A DNA stretch of 64,000 bases from Nocardia niwae NBRC 108934 = DSM 45340 (GCF_001613465.1 NZ_BDCK01000028.1:45514-109513), one strand, 5' to 3'; shown: positions 17,220-27,990, counted from the stretch's first letter. Translations and numbers: made by a program. Notes: generated by a model not told the origin, from the letters alone.

Positions 17220-17225
17220 TAGCCT
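17220..17225 (+). promoter_or_regulatory. -10 element of leaderless TetR gene
   Basis: TAGCCT, six bases, then the GTG at 17232. Confidence 0.55.
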
Positions 17226-17231
17226 GGATGC

Positions 17232-17930
17232 GTGGAAGTACGCGCGGAGGCCAGGTCGAAGCACCGTCTGGACCCTGCGTTGGAGCTGCAGGACGACCCA
17301 CAGGAGCTCATGCCGCGACGCCGGCCGACGCAGGAACGCAGCAAACGAAAGTTCGACGCCCTACTCCAGGCGTCCAGGGAACTGCTCGTCGAGGTCGGGT
17401 TCGAGTCGTTCACCTGTGAAGAGGTGGCGGCCAGGGCGGAGGTGCCGATCGGCACGCTGTATCAGTTCTTCGCCAACAAGTACGTCATCGTCTGCGAGCT
17501 GAATCGCCAAGACCTGGTTGCCGTTTCCCAGGAGCTGGCCGACTTCCACGGCGAGATCCCGTCGCTGGACTGGCTGCGGCACATGAACCAGTTCGTCGAC
17601 CACCTGGCCAACCTCTGGATGACCGACCCGTCCCGGCGGGAAGTGTGGCTCGCCATGCAGTCCACGCCGTCCACCCGGGCCACCGGCGCGATCCACGAGA
17701 AGCAGTTCGCCGAAGTCGTGTCGCAGATGCTGCGGCCGCTCACCCCGCGCACCCCGCGGGCGCGGCGCACCATGATGGCCGAAGTGCTGGTGCACGTGGT
17801 CTATTCGATGCTCAACTTCTCGGTGCAGGACGAACAGAGCAGCGCCGAAGCGGTCGCCGAGCTCAAACGGCTCATGGTCGCCTACCTGCTCGTCGCGGAG
17901 AAGGAATCGCGCACCGGCAGCGAACGATGA
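17232..17930 (+). CDS. TetR-family regulator
   Basis: 232 residues. After a 30-residue N-terminal extension, RRRPTQERSKRKFDALLQASRELLVEVGFESFTCEEVAARAEVPIGTLYQFFANKYVIV is a complete TetR HTH. The effector domain is all-helical. The leaderless GTG fixes the start; a second candidate start (ATG at 17310) would begin right at the HTH. It lies upstream of the convergent acpS/fas pair. Control of fatty acid synthesis is possible but not supported beyond proximity. The ligand is unknown. Confidence 0.85.
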   Translation: MEVRAEARSKHRLDPALELQDDPQELMPRRRPTQERSKRKFDALLQASRELLVEVGFESFTCEEVAARAEVPIGTLYQFFANKYVIVCELNRQDLVAVSQELADFHGEIPSLDWLRHMNQFVDHLANLWMTDPSRREVWLAMQSTPSTRATGAIHEKQFAEVVSQMLRPLTPRTPRARRTMMAEVLVHVVYSMLNFSVQDEQSSAEAVAELKRLMVAYLLVAEKESRTGSER

Positions 17931-17931
17931 C

Positions 17932-17958
17932 GGTGGTCCCGGCGGGCGCCGGGACCAC
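17932..17958. terminator. Bidirectional hairpin, TetR/acpS
   Basis: GGTGGTCCCGGCG - G - CGCCGGGACCACC-type perfect stem immediately after the TetR stop, 8 bases before the acpS stop. Confidence 0.7.
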
Positions 17959-17966
17959 CGCGCGGC

Positions 17967-18404
17967 TCATCCGGCGCTGTCGCGGCCCTCGATGAGGTCT
18001 GCCAGTTCGCCCGGGTCTTCCAGCACCACCATCGCGGCGGCGGTGTCGCCGTCGTGGGTCAGCGACAGGTGAACCCGTACCCGGGGCAGGAATTCGGCGG
18101 CCAGGCCGTGCAGCTTGATGCTCGGCCTGCCCCACGCGTCGTTGACCACCTCGATCAGCGGATAGGGGTTGTCCCCGATCTGCGGGCGGCGGGCGAACCG
18201 GGACGATGCCCAGGCTTTGAGCACCGCCTCCTTCGCCGCCCACCGCGCCGCGTAGCTGCGCGCCGGGTCGGTCCCTTTGCTCTGGCAGTAGCGCCGCTCT
18301 CCCGCGGTGAAACTTTCCCGGAGCATGGTCGTTCCCGCGCGTTCGAGCTGTTCGGCGAACTCGGAGATGGTCACCAAGTCCAAGCCGATACCGAGGATCG
18401 TCAT
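17967..18404 (-). CDS. acpS: Holo-ACP synthase
   Basis: 145 residues. A 4'-phosphopantetheinyl transferase that arms the ACP domain of Fas using CoA. Motifs: GIGLDLVTISEF (Mg-binding Asp9), FTAGERRYC, RWAAKEAVLKA (catalytic Glu/Lys) and VHLSLTHDGDTAAAMVV. It is directly downstream of fas (75 bases) on the same strand, as in mycobacteria, where the synthase lacks its own transferase domain. TAGGCT at 18418-18413 stands eight bases before the ATG, so it may also have its own leaderless promoter. Confidence 0.95.
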   Translation of the reverse strand: MTILGIGLDLVTISEFAEQLERAGTTMLRESFTAGERRYCQSKGTDPARSYAARWAAKEAVLKAWASSRFARRPQIGDNPYPLIEVVNDAWGRPSIKLHGLAAEFLPRVRVHLSLTHDGDTAAAMVVLEDPGELADLIEGRDSAG

Positions 18405-18480
18405 AGGCGGGCAGCCTACGACGTGCTCGGCGAGCCCGCGCGCGGACCCGGCGCGGCGAGTTGCCCCGCCGCGCTTCCGG

Positions 18481-21400
18481 TTACGCGCATCCGATGCCGT
18501 TCGCCCGGTAGGCGCCGTCCTGCGCCAGGCGCGCCTCCGGCGAGAGCAGCACGTCTGCCTCCAGCTCCCGGGCCCGCTTGGCCGGGGTGCCGTCCCCGCC
18601 GAGCCTCCGATCCGCGGGACGCTCGTACAGCGGCGCGCCGCCGCACATCGCCTCCACGAACCGCTGCCGGCCGGACAGCTGACGCTCCTGCGCCCTGCGC
18701 TGGTACTCCTCGCGCTGCTCCGGCTCGATGGCCTGGATGAACGCCTCCGGATGCACGACCGCCAGCAGACCGTTCACATGGCCGAAGCCGAGTGAGGTCA
18801 CCAGACCGGCCTTGAGCGGAAGGCGATCACCCAGCCGCAGCGGCTCGCGCAGCCACACCAGGTGTGGGAAGGCCTGCATCTTCTCGTCGACGCAGTCGAG
18901 GCTGCGGTTCGGCGGGATGACGCCCTGCTCCAGCACCTGGCACAGGCCGATGAGCTGGAAGGCGGCCGCACCGCCCTTGGCGTGGCCGGTGAGGCTCTTC
19001 TGCGAGACGACGAACAGCGGAGCGCCGTCCGAGCGTCCGATGGCCGTGGCGAGGCGCTCGTGCAGCTCCGACTCGTTCGGGTCGTTGGCGGCCGTCGAGG
19101 TGTCGTGCTTGGACACCACGGCGATCTCGTCCGGGGTAACGCCCAGCTTGCGCAGCTCGGCCGCCAGCCTGGACTCCCTGCCGCCGCGACCGGCGCCGAG
19201 TGCGCCGAGGCCCGGGGCCGGGATGGAGGTGTGCACGCCGTCCGCGAAGGACTGCGCGTAGGCCACCACGCCCAGCACCGGCAGGCCCATCTCCAGCGCG
19301 ACGCTGCCGCGCGCCAGCAGGACCGTTCCGCCACCCTGCGATTCGATGAACCCGCCGCGACGGCGGTCGTTGGCGCGGGAGAAGTACCGGTCGCTGATGC
19401 CCTTGGCGCTCATCGCCGCCGAATCCGCGGTGGCCGACATGTCACCGAAGCCGACGATGCCCTCGATGCCGAGGTCGTCGTAGCCGCCGGCCACGACCAG
19501 ATCGGCCTTGCCGAGCCGGATCTTGTCGACGCCCTCCTCGACCGACACCGCGGCGGTGGCGCAGGCCGCCACCGGGTGCACCATCGCGCCGTAGCTGCCG
19601 ACGTAGGACTGCACCACGTGCGCCAGCGCCACGTTCGGCAGCGCCTCCTGGAGGATGTCGTTCGGGCGCGACTCACCGAGCAGGTTGTCGATGTACAGCG
19701 AGCGCATCGAGGACATGCCGCCCATACCGGTGCCCTGCGTATTGGCGACCAGCGAGGGATGCACCCAGCTCATCAGCTCCGCCGGGCTGAACCCGGAGCC
19801 GATGAACGCGTCCACCGTGCAGACGACGTTCCACAGCGCGACCCGGTCCACCGAGGCGGCCATGTCGGGCGAGATGCCCCAGATGGTGGGGTCCCAGCCG
19901 GTCGGGATCTGGCCGCCGACGGTGCGCGAGAGCTTGGCCCGGCGCGGCACGCGGATCTCGGTGCCCGCCTTGCGCGTCACGGTCCAGTCGCCCGAGTCGG
20001 CGACCGGCGTGATCACCGTGTGCTCCGGATCGGCGGCGTGGAAGGCGCGGGCCTCGGCCTCGCCGCCCACCGTGAACGACAGGTCCTGGTCGAGGAAGAC
20101 CGAGGTCATCAGCGGGGCAGAGTTGTCGGTCATGGCGCCGTCGTCTTCGTAGCGGCGCACACCGCAGCGGGCGACCACGGCGTCGTGGTAGCGCTCGGCC
20201 AGCTCGTGCTCGGGCACGTAGTCACCGGACGCGGCGTCGTACCAGCCCGGCTTCGGGTCGTTCTCCCAAGTGACCATGCCGGTGGTCCAGGCGAGCTCCA
20301 GCACGCCCGCCGCCGACAGCTCGTCGGAGACCTCCATCTCGAAGCGGGTGCGCGCCGAGCCGTACGGGCCCAGCTCGCCCGCGCCGACGATGACCACCAT
20401 GTCGGCCGGATCCGCGGTCACCTCGCCCCACTCGGGCACCGGCAGCGCCCAGGTCACGGTCGGCGGCGCGGGCAGCGCGGCGATCGTGCGACCGGCGTCG
20501 TCCTCGGTGTCCTCCTCCGTCTGCTCCGCGGCCTGCTTGGCCAGCGCGGGCAGGTCCAGCTTCGCCCTGGCCAGCCCACCGGTCAGGTCGATCTGCTGCG
20601 GGCCGCTCGCGGTCACCTGACGGGCCCGCGAGGTGCACCACTTGAGCAGCTCGTCGGCCATCTCGGTGGTGGACCAGGTCTGCACGCCGGCCTTCTCGAC
20701 CGCCTCGACCATCGGGTCGTTGTGGCCCATCAGACCGGTGCCGCGCACCCAGCCGATCAGCGCGTGCACCAGCGTGACCCGGGCCGACCACGACTTCTCG
20801 GCCCGCCACTTGGCGACCACCGCGTCCAGCGCCGCCTTCGACTCGCCATAGGCGCCGTCGCCGCCGAACATGCCGCGGTTGGGCGAACCCGGCAGCACCA
20901 CATGCAGTTTCGCGTCCACGTCGTACTCGGCGCCCAGCTTGGACAGCCCGCCGATCAGCCGTTCGACCGACCAGAGCAGCACGCGCATCTCCATTTCGGC
21001 GCGCGCGCCCGCGTCGGCGAGATCACCGGCCACCCGTGGCGCCGCGAACGGCAGCAGCAGGGTGGGGGTCATCGCGTCCTTGATCTTGATCTTCGCGCCG
21101 CCCGCGCTGTCGACCTGCTCGGTGCCGATCCAGTCGATCAGGGCGTCGACGTCCTGGTAGGACGCCATGTTCGCGGGCACCACCCACAGCGCCGCGCCGT
21201 GGCGGGCGTTGTCGCGGTACAGCTTGCGGTAGAAGGCGAGGCGCTCGTCGTTCAGCGACGAGGTGGTGACCACCACCGTGGCGCCACCACTGAGCAGCCT
21301 GCCGGTCGCCGCCGCGGCGATAGATCCCTTGCTGGCGCCGGTGATCACCGCGATGTCCGAGGACCACAGGCCCGGCTCTTCGGTGCTCAGCGCCGCCTCG

Positions 21401-24400
21401 GCGATGCGCTCGTACAGGCCTGCGAGCACCGAGCGCGCCTCGTGCATCGCGCGCTTGCGCCACCAATTCGCATGGGCGGCAACAGCCTCGCCCGCCCCGA
21501 GGAATCCGGTGACCGGCCCGTTCGCGCTGCCCGAGTCGTCGGCCAGCCACAGCCGGGCCAGATCCTCGCGCGCCGTGGCCCACCGGTCGTCCAGCAGGAC
21601 GACCTTGCGAGCGTCGAACGCGGGCGCGACCAGACGCGGCCAATCCGAGCCGAGCTCGGCCGACACCAGGTCGACCAGAGAGTCCTCGGTCGCCTCCGGT
21701 GCGGAGACCCGCTCGGACAGGCCGAGCTGTTCGAGCACGACCCGCGCGGCCGTGGCCAGCACGCCGTCACGTCCGGTGATCTGCTCGGTGAACTCGCCCA
21801 GCGCGGCGGCGTCGACGGTCGCACCGCCGCCACCGCCCGCGGAGGGCAGCGACACCGCGACGCCGCGACGGGCCGCGACGGCCTGCACGGCGGCGTCGAC
21901 GGCCGCGTCGACGGAGGCGGCGTCACTCAGCGCGCCGGAGACCAGCCCGCCCAGGTCGCCACCGCGCACACTGGTGCCTTCCCTGGTGCCGAGCGACACT
22001 TCGGCGGTCACGTGGCTGGCCCACCCGTCACCGAGTTCCCAGACCTTCGTGACCCGCTCGGCGATGGCGGCCGGACGCTTGCCGGACGGACCGAACACCT
22101 TGCGCAGGTGGTCGCCGATGGCGTCGGTGAGCACCGTGCCGAACGGACGGTAGGTGCGGGCGAGCCGCTCCACCGTCGCGGACAGCGCGCCCATGTCGGC
22201 GTCGGCCGCACCGTCGATCGCGCCGAGCGAGAGTTCGGCGCCGAGGTCGACGAGCAGCTGGTTGCGCCGCGACGACACACCGTCGCACAGGCCCTCGATG
22301 GTGTCCACCGGGCCGATCTGGTCCAGCCGGAGCTTGGTCCACAGCGCGATCAGCACGCGCGTGGCGTCGGCGGCGGTGAACGCGATGTCGTCCGGACGCG
22401 GGCCGCCCGAGCTCGGGGTGGGCGCGGCCACGGGGGCTGCGGCGACGGCCGCTGCCGGAGCAGCGGCGGCCGCGGGCTCCTCGATCGGCTCGTCCACCGG
22501 CGCGGGGTCGGTGTCGGTCGCGTAGACGATGGCCGCCTCGCGCTCGATGTTGAGCACCTCGACGGTGGCGCCGCCGAACGCGGGCAGCTTCAGCGTCTGG
22601 GAGGCCAGGTTGGCCACCGTCGGCGTGGCGCCGAGACCGATCTCGACGAACCGCTCGATTCCGAGGCCGCCCTGCGCGGGGTCGGTGAACAGCAGGTCCT
22701 GGGTCTCGATCCAGCGCACCGGGCTGGCGAACTGCCAGGCGAGCAACTCGATCAGCACCACGCGGCACAGCTCGGTCGGCCGCGCCGCCCAGCTGTCGAA
22801 GTCGGCCAGCACGGCGGCGAGCGGCTCGGACGGCACCAGATCCGCGATCTCCTGGACGAACGCCCGCTCCAGCGAGAACAGCCTCGGCACCAGGTTCGGA
22901 ATGTAGCGGCCGACCAGCACCTCGGGGCGCAGATCCACCGGCAGCAGCTGCTCGAGCTTCTGCCGGAACTCCGGGACGCCCTTGCGCAGCACCGTCGAGT
23001 GGAACGGCACATCGATGCCGGGGACCAGGATGAACGCCCGCTTGCCGCCGAATTCGGCACGGCGGCGGTCGATCTCCTCCTCCAGCGCGTCGAGCCCGGC
23101 CACCGTGCCCGCGATCGCGTACTGCGATCCGCGCAGGTTCAGGTTGACCACCTCGAGGAACTCCCCGACCCGCTCGCCGACTTCGTTGACGAAGCCGACG
23201 ACCTCCGCGTCGGGCAGCCCGATCTGCGAGGGCCGGATCGCTGCCATCCGGTAATCACTGCGCCCCTGCGCGTCCCGCGGCACCAGCTCGTGCATCGCGG
23301 ACCCGCGCTGGAACACCACCTCGAGCACCGCCTCCAGCGGCAGCACTCCGGCGACGGCGGCGAGCGCGTTGTACTCGCCGACCGAGTGGCCCGCCAGCAG
23401 CGCACCCTCGACGAACGCGCCTGCCTCGCGCAGCTCCGCCACCTGGGCGACACCGAGGGTCGCCATGGCGACCTGGGTGAACTGGGTGAGGTGCAGCACG
23501 CCGTCCGGGTGCCGGTGCTCGACGCCGCGCGCCTTCAGGTAGGTGGGGTTGTCGCGCACCACGGCCAGGATCGAGAAACCGAGCGCGGCACGGGTGTGCT
23601 TGTCCGCGCGGTCCCAGATCTCCTTGGCCGCCTTCGACCGGGAGCGGGCGTCCAGCCCCATCCCCTTGCGCTGGATGCCCTGTCCGGGGAAGGCGTAGAC
23701 GGTCTTCGGCGCCGCGGTGCGACCGGTCGCGGTCATCACCAGTTCACCTTCGGTCCGGCAGGAGACCTCGACGATCTCGCTGCCCGCGTCGACGGCGACG
23801 CGCTCGACGCGCACATCGATCTCCGCGCCGGGGCGAACCATGCCGAGGAATCGGGTGGTCCACGCGGTGAGAGTCCGCGCGGGGACCGAAGCCGCCGGAT
23901 CCACCGCGGACACGACGTGCTGCGCGGCGGCCGAGAGCCACATGCCGTGCACGATCGGACTGCCCAGCCCGGCGAGCTTCGCGGCGGAATCGCTGGTGTG
24001 GATCGGGTTGTGGTCGCCGGAGACGGTGGCGAAGGCGTGCATGGTGCGCGGCGCCACGATCGTCACGTCGCGACGACGCCTGCGCGGGGTGTCGGTGGCC
24101 GCGTCGGACACCGTGCCCGCCGCGCGCGGCGGATCGGTGAGTTCGCCCGCGCCGGTACGCCCGCGAATCGCGAAACGTTCGGTGAGGGTGGCCAGCACCG
24201 GCATGGACATCCCGGTCTCGGGCTTGTCCAGCATGGCGGTGATCCGCACGTGCACCTCGACGACGCGGCCGAGGTCGGTGTCCAGGGTCTCCCCGGCCTC
24301 CGCGCGCACCGCCAGCACACTGGTCTCCGCGGGCAGCTCGCCGGCGAGGTGCACCTGGTGGTCCAGGTGGACCAGGTCGAGCATGCCTTCGATGACGCTC

Positions 24401-27400
24401 TCGTCCTTCGCGGTGCGGGTCGCGCCGAGCACCGCGAACACGGCGGGCCAGCAGGCGCCGACCAGCACGTCCGGCACGGTGCGGCCGAGCGTGCTCAGCG
24501 CGGCGGGCAGGCCGGAGCCGGTGACTCCCGCGTGGTCGGCGATCAGATCCGGCGTCCAGGCCAGGTTCACATGCGCGACCTTGCCCTTGACCTCCGGCAG
24601 ATCCTGGCCCGCGGCGACCGCGAGCAGCGCGGACATGGCCTCGTCGGCGTCGGCCTCGGTGACGACCGGGGCTCCACCGTTGTAGATCGAGGTGGGCACG
24701 GTGATCCGGATGCGTACCGCGTTGCCCGCCAGCAGCGGAACGGTCAGTTCCAGGTAGGCGTGCTCCGGCTCGGGGCCGGTGGTCTCGGCCAGCGTGGCGC
24801 CGGTGGGCGGGTGCACCGCGCCCTTGCCGTCGACGACCCATTCGGACAGGTCGCCGAGCCGGTGCACCGGGCTGATCGTGGTGCGCCCGGCCCACTGCAC
24901 GTCGGGAGCGGCGAGCACGGCGTCGATCGGGCCGCTGGTGATACCCGCCGTGCGGCGCGCGTCCACGGCCGCGGGCGCCACGCCCGCACGCACCAGGGAG
25001 TACGCGGTGTCCTGTTCGAAACGGTCGAGCAGCTCGCCGACCGGCTCGTCTACCCGGGTGATGCCCGCGACCGAGACGGTGCCGGGAATGACGCACACCT
25101 GATCGGCCGAGTAGCGCGGATCGTGCGCCTGCCACAGCGAGTCCGAGCGCCACCAGCGGCGCACGTCCGCGTCCACGACCGGCACGAAGTTCACCGGCTT
25201 GCCCGGGGTCTTGCACAGCGCGATGAAGAACGGGACGTCGGCGGGGTGCAGCAACGTCTGCGCCGTGGCGGGGTAGGCGTCCTTCAGGGCGCACAGCGCC
25301 GCGACCGGGTCCTCGAAGTCGTCGTCGCTCGCGAACAGCGTCGGGATCTCGCCGCGGTCGGCCGGGTGCAGCCGGGATTCGGTGCGGCGCATCATTTCCG
25401 CGAACCGGTCACGCCAGGTGATGTCCAGCCACACCGAGCGGGTGGCCTCGGCGATCGCGTCGCCCAGGTCGCTGCCGCAATCGAAGTCCTTGCGGCGGTC
25501 CAGCCCGACCGCCAGCTCGACGTAGCGCTCCAGCCAGTCCTGGTAGGTCATGGTGGCCAGGTCGCCGAAGTACGGCTTGGCGGTGGCGTTCAGCGCCGCG
25601 ATGATCTCGTCGCGGCGGGTGGCGACCGCGTCGGCGTCACCGGCCACCTCGTCCAGCAGACGCCCGGTGCGCGAGGCGGCGTTGTCGATCTCGTGGATGT
25701 CGGCGCCCAGCTGGCTGCGGCCCGAGGCCATGCCGCCGGACGCGGTGCCCGCACCGACCCAGTCGGGAGTGCCGGGGGTGTCCACCAGCAGTTGCTTGAC
25801 CTCTGGCGCGGTGGTGGCTTCCAGCGTCGCCATGGCCGCCGTGCCGACCAGCACGCCGTCCAGCGGCATCACCGGGTAGCCGTGCCGAACCGCCCACTGG
25901 CCGGTGAGGTATTCCGTCGCCCGCTCGGGCGTACCGATGCCGCCGCCGACGCAGACCACCACGTTGGCGCGGTTGCGCAGCTCCGCGTAGGTGTCCAGCA
26001 GCAGGTCGTCGAGGTCCTCCCAGGAGTGGTGGCCACCGGCCTTACCGCCCTCGATGTGTATGATCACCGGGTAGTCCGGAACCTCGTCGGCGATCCGCAG
26101 CACGGCCCGGATCTGGGCGACGGTGCCCGGTTTGAACGCGACGTGGGCGATGCCCGCCTCGGTGAGTTCCTTGATCAGCGCGACCGCTTCCTCCAGCTCC
26201 GGGATGCCCGCGGTCACGATGACGCCGTCGAACGGGGCGCCCGCCGCACGGGAGCGCTGCACCAGCCGCTTGCCGCCCAGCTGCAGCTTCCACAGGTACG
26301 GATCGAGGAACAAGGAGTTGAACTGCACCGAACGACCCGGGTGCAGCAGCTTCTGCAGCTCGGCCACCCGGTCGGCGAAGATCTGCTCGGTCACCTGTCC
26401 GCCGCCGGCCAGCTCCGCCCAGTGGCCCGCGTTCGCCGCGGCCGCGACGATCTTCGCGTCGACCGTGGTGGGGGTCATGCCCGCGAGCAGGATCGGCGAG
26501 CGTCCGGTCAGCTTGGTGAAGGCGGTCTCGACCACGATGCGCCCATTGGGCAACCGCACCGGGCGCGGCGCGAACGCCGACCAGGGGGCTGCGGGCTCCG
26601 GCGCGGCGCCCGGGGTGAGCAGGCTGCGCTGTCCGGCGCGGGTGGCGGCCGCGACGATGCCCAGGCCGGTGCCCTTCAACGTGCCCGAGGTGACGCGCGA
26701 CAGCAGGTCGCCCGGGCCCAGGTCCAGAATCCACTGCGCGCCAGCGGCGATCACGCCCTCGACGGCCTCCACCCAGTCGATCGGATCGACGAGGATCTGC
26801 CGCGCCAACCGGCCCGCCAGCTCGGTGTCCAGGCCGCACTGGTTCGCCCAGCTGCTCACCAGGTCGACGGTGTCGGCCAGCGCCGGGTGGTGGAACGCCA
26901 CGTCGACGGCCACGTCCTCGAAGACCGGAGCGAACACCGAGCCACCGCGCGTCTTGGCGTCGCGCTCGCGCGCCTGCTCGTCATGGATCTGCGCGCACCG
27001 CTGGCGCACCCGCTCCAGCTGCGCGGGCGGCCCGGAGAGCACCGCGCGCCGACGTCCGTTGCGGATCGAGACCACCACGCTCGTGGCGGGATCGGCTCCC
27101 TCGCACACCTCGGCCACGACGGCGCGCAGCTGCTCGGGATCGACATTGGACACCGCGACCATCGGTGAGCGCTCGCCCACCGGCATCAGCCCGCGCCGGC
27201 GCGCCACCAAACCCGCTGCGGCGCCGATCATCTGAGCCACCGCGAGCAGCTCCGCGTCCCGGGCGCCGCCGGCTTCGACCGCCGCGGCGGCGAGCAGGCC
27301 CTGCGAATGTCCGACGATCGCGACCGGCGCGTGCTCGGCCGGATCCAGGCCTTGCAATCGCAGCGCCCGCACGGCCGCCACCTGCGTCAGCAGCACACCG

Positions 27401-27798
27401 GGCATGGACACCGCGGCCGACCGCAGCACCGGCTCGGACGGAGCCGCCGAGGTCTCGCCCTCGTCGGTGTCGGCGAGTTCGTTCTCCAGCATCCAGCCGA
27501 TCGGGTCGAAGCCGACCGGGCGCACCACCAACAACTGCGCCGCCACCGGCTCGAGCAGCGTGGCCGCCTCGTTGACCAGCGCGGTCAGCTCCGGCTCCAG
27601 CGCACTGTCGCGCCCGATCTCCTCCAGCTCGCTCAGCCACTGGGCACCCTGGCCCCCGAAGGCGAGCGCGTACGGAACGCCGCCGAGCAGACGATCCAAC
27701 AGCGGCGACCGCGCCCCATCCGACGCGGCCTTCCCGGCGGCGGCAACCGCCTTCGTGCTCTGTCCGGCCTCGGTCTTGGTGCTCTCGTTGATCGTCAA
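18481..27798 (-). CDS. fas: Type I fatty acid synthase
   Basis: About 3,105 residues with the complete bacterial FAS-I order: acetyltransferase (GHSQG, Ser165), enoyl reductase TIM barrel (about 420-800), MaoC-type dehydratase (SGDHNPIH, His1263), malonyl/palmitoyl transferase (GHSVGE, Ser1472), ACP (DGVSSRRNQLL, likely phosphopantetheine Ser1842 by analogy to yeast), ketoreductase (TGASKGSIAAAATG, about 2150) and ketosynthase (VAACATAAVS, Cys2746). It makes C16-C26 acyl-CoA primers, also for mycolates. I chose the TTG at 27798 (next residues TINEST, like MTIHEH in M. tuberculosis as I recall it). GGAGAAGGAA lies 11 bases upstream; an ATG at 27828 would place that ribosome-binding site inside the gene. 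No transferase domain is fused, hence acpS. Confidence 0.95.
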   Translation of the reverse strand: MTINESTKTEAGQSTKAVAAAGKAASDGARSPLLDRLLGGVPYALAFGGQGAQWLSELEEIGRDSALEPELTALVNEAATLLEPVAAQLLVVRPVGFDPIGWMLENELADTDEGETSAAPSEPVLRSAAVSMPGVLLTQVAAVRALRLQGLDPAEHAPVAIVGHSQGLLAAAAVEAGGARDAELLAVAQMIGAAAGLVARRRGLMPVGERSPMVAVSNVDPEQLRAVVAEVCEGADPATSVVVSIRNGRRRAVLSGPPAQLERVRQRCAQIHDEQARERDAKTRGGSVFAPVFEDVAVDVAFHHPALADTVDLVSSWANQCGLDTELAGRLARQILVDPIDWVEAVEGVIAAGAQWILDLGPGDLLSRVTSGTLKGTGLGIVAAATRAGQRSLLTPGAAPEPAAPWSAFAPRPVRLPNGRIVVETAFTKLTGRSPILLAGMTPTTVDAKIVAAAANAGHWAELAGGGQVTEQIFADRVAELQKLLHPGRSVQFNSLFLDPYLWKLQLGGKRLVQRSRAAGAPFDGVIVTAGIPELEEAVALIKELTEAGIAHVAFKPGTVAQIRAVLRIADEVPDYPVIIHIEGGKAGGHHSWEDLDDLLLDTYAELRNRANVVVCVGGGIGTPERATEYLTGQWAVRHGYPVMPLDGVLVGTAAMATLEATTAPEVKQLLVDTPGTPDWVGAGTASGGMASGRSQLGADIHEIDNAASRTGRLLDEVAGDADAVATRRDEIIAALNATAKPYFGDLATMTYQDWLERYVELAVGLDRRKDFDCGSDLGDAIAEATRSVWLDITWRDRFAEMMRRTESRLHPADRGEIPTLFASDDDFEDPVAALCALKDAYPATAQTLLHPADVPFFIALCKTPGKPVNFVPVVDADVRRWWRSDSLWQAHDPRYSADQVCVIPGTVSVAGITRVDEPVGELLDRFEQDTAYSLVRAGVAPAAVDARRTAGITSGPIDAVLAAPDVQWAGRTTISPVHRLGDLSEWVVDGKGAVHPPTGATLAETTGPEPEHAYLELTVPLLAGNAVRIRITVPTSIYNGGAPVVTEADADEAMSALLAVAAGQDLPEVKGKVAHVNLAWTPDLIADHAGVTGSGLPAALSTLGRTVPDVLVGACWPAVFAVLGATRTAKDESVIEGMLDLVHLDHQVHLAGELPAETSVLAVRAEAGETLDTDLGRVVEVHVRITAMLDKPETGMSMPVLATLTERFAIRGRTGAGELTDPPRAAGTVSDAATDTPRRRRRDVTIVAPRTMHAFATVSGDHNPIHTSDSAAKLAGLGSPIVHGMWLSAAAQHVVSAVDPAASVPARTLTAWTTRFLGMVRPGAEIDVRVERVAVDAGSEIVEVSCRTEGELVMTATGRTAAPKTVYAFPGQGIQRKGMGLDARSRSKAAKEIWDRADKHTRAALGFSILAVVRDNPTYLKARGVEHRHPDGVLHLTQFTQVAMATLGVAQVAELREAGAFVEGALLAGHSVGEYNALAAVAGVLPLEAVLEVVFQRGSAMHELVPRDAQGRSDYRMAAIRPSQIGLPDAEVVGFVNEVGERVGEFLEVVNLNLRGSQYAIAGTVAGLDALEEEIDRRRAEFGGKRAFILVPGIDVPFHSTVLRKGVPEFRQKLEQLLPVDLRPEVLVGRYIPNLVPRLFSLERAFVQEIADLVPSEPLAAVLADFDSWAARPTELCRVVLIELLAWQFASPVRWIETQDLLFTDPAQGGLGIERFVEIGLGATPTVANLASQTLKLPAFGGATVEVLNIEREAAIVYATDTDPAPVDEPIEEPAAAAAPAAAVAAAPVAAPTPSSGGPRPDDIAFTAADATRVLIALWTKLRLDQIGPVDTIEGLCDGVSSRRNQLLVDLGAELSLGAIDGAADADMGALSATVERLARTYRPFGTVLTDAIGDHLRKVFGPSGKRPAAIAERVTKVWELGDGWASHVTAEVSLGTREGTSVRGGDLGGLVSGALSDAASVDAAVDAAVQAVAARRGVAVSLPSAGGGGGATVDAAALGEFTEQITGRDGVLATAARVVLEQLGLSERVSAPEATEDSLVDLVSAELGSDWPRLVAPAFDARKVVLLDDRWATAREDLARLWLADDSGSANGPVTGFLGAGEAVAAHANWWRKRAMHEARSVLAGLYERIAEAALSTEEPGLWSSDIAVITGASKGSIAAAATGRLLSGGATVVVTTSSLNDERLAFYRKLYRDNARHGAALWVVPANMASYQDVDALIDWIGTEQVDSAGGAKIKIKDAMTPTLLLPFAAPRVAGDLADAGARAEMEMRVLLWSVERLIGGLSKLGAEYDVDAKLHVVLPGSPNRGMFGGDGAYGESKAALDAVVAKWRAEKSWSARVTLVHALIGWVRGTGLMGHNDPMVEAVEKAGVQTWSTTEMADELLKWCTSRARQVTASGPQQIDLTGGLARAKLDLPALAKQAAEQTEEDTEDDAGRTIAALPAPPTVTWALPVPEWGEVTADPADMVVIVGAGELGPYGSARTRFEMEVSDELSAAGVLELAWTTGMVTWENDPKPGWYDAASGDYVPEHELAERYHDAVVARCGVRRYEDDGAMTDNSAPLMTSVFLDQDLSFTVGGEAEARAFHAADPEHTVITPVADSGDWTVTRKAGTEIRVPRRAKLSRTVGGQIPTGWDPTIWGISPDMAASVDRVALWNVVCTVDAFIGSGFSPAELMSWVHPSLVANTQGTGMGGMSSMRSLYIDNLLGESRPNDILQEALPNVALAHVVQSYVGSYGAMVHPVAACATAAVSVEEGVDKIRLGKADLVVAGGYDDLGIEGIVGFGDMSATADSAAMSAKGISDRYFSRANDRRRGGFIESQGGGTVLLARGSVALEMGLPVLGVVAYAQSFADGVHTSIPAPGLGALGAGRGGRESRLAAELRKLGVTPDEIAVVSKHDTSTAANDPNESELHERLATAIGRSDGAPLFVVSQKSLTGHAKGGAAAFQLIGLCQVLEQGVIPPNRSLDCVDEKMQAFPHLVWLREPLRLGDRLPLKAGLVTSLGFGHVNGLLAVVHPEAFIQAIEPEQREEYQRRAQERQLSGRQRFVEAMCGGAPLYERPADRRLGGDGTPAKRARELEADVLLSPEARLAQDGAYRANGIGCA

Positions 27799-27909
27799 GA
27801 CGCTTCGACTTCCTTCTCCATGCGACATGCCTCGGCGACACGCCGGTCCCTACCGGTTCACGAGTGATCGCGGGTGATCGGCCTGATACGGGCGAGGATG
27901 GCACAAAAT

Positions 27910-27927
27910 CATGAGGAAATCCTCACG
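27910..27927. promoter_or_regulatory. Degenerate operator-like repeat, fas upstream
   Basis: CATGAGG - AAAT - CCTCACG, six of seven arm positions paired. It shares the CATGAG core with the two better sites at 27991 and 28049. Confidence 0.4.
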
Positions 27928-27990
27928 TTTGCCTCCGGGCGTTGCCACTACTTAGGAGTATTCGTGCACTTGCGTACCAGAATGATGGTG

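Noticed and set aside
18862..27168. 2,768-residue ORF opposite fas
   Set aside because: Antisense shadow caused by GC-rich third positions; His/Arg/Gly-rich with no domain, while the other strand holds all FAS-I motifs.
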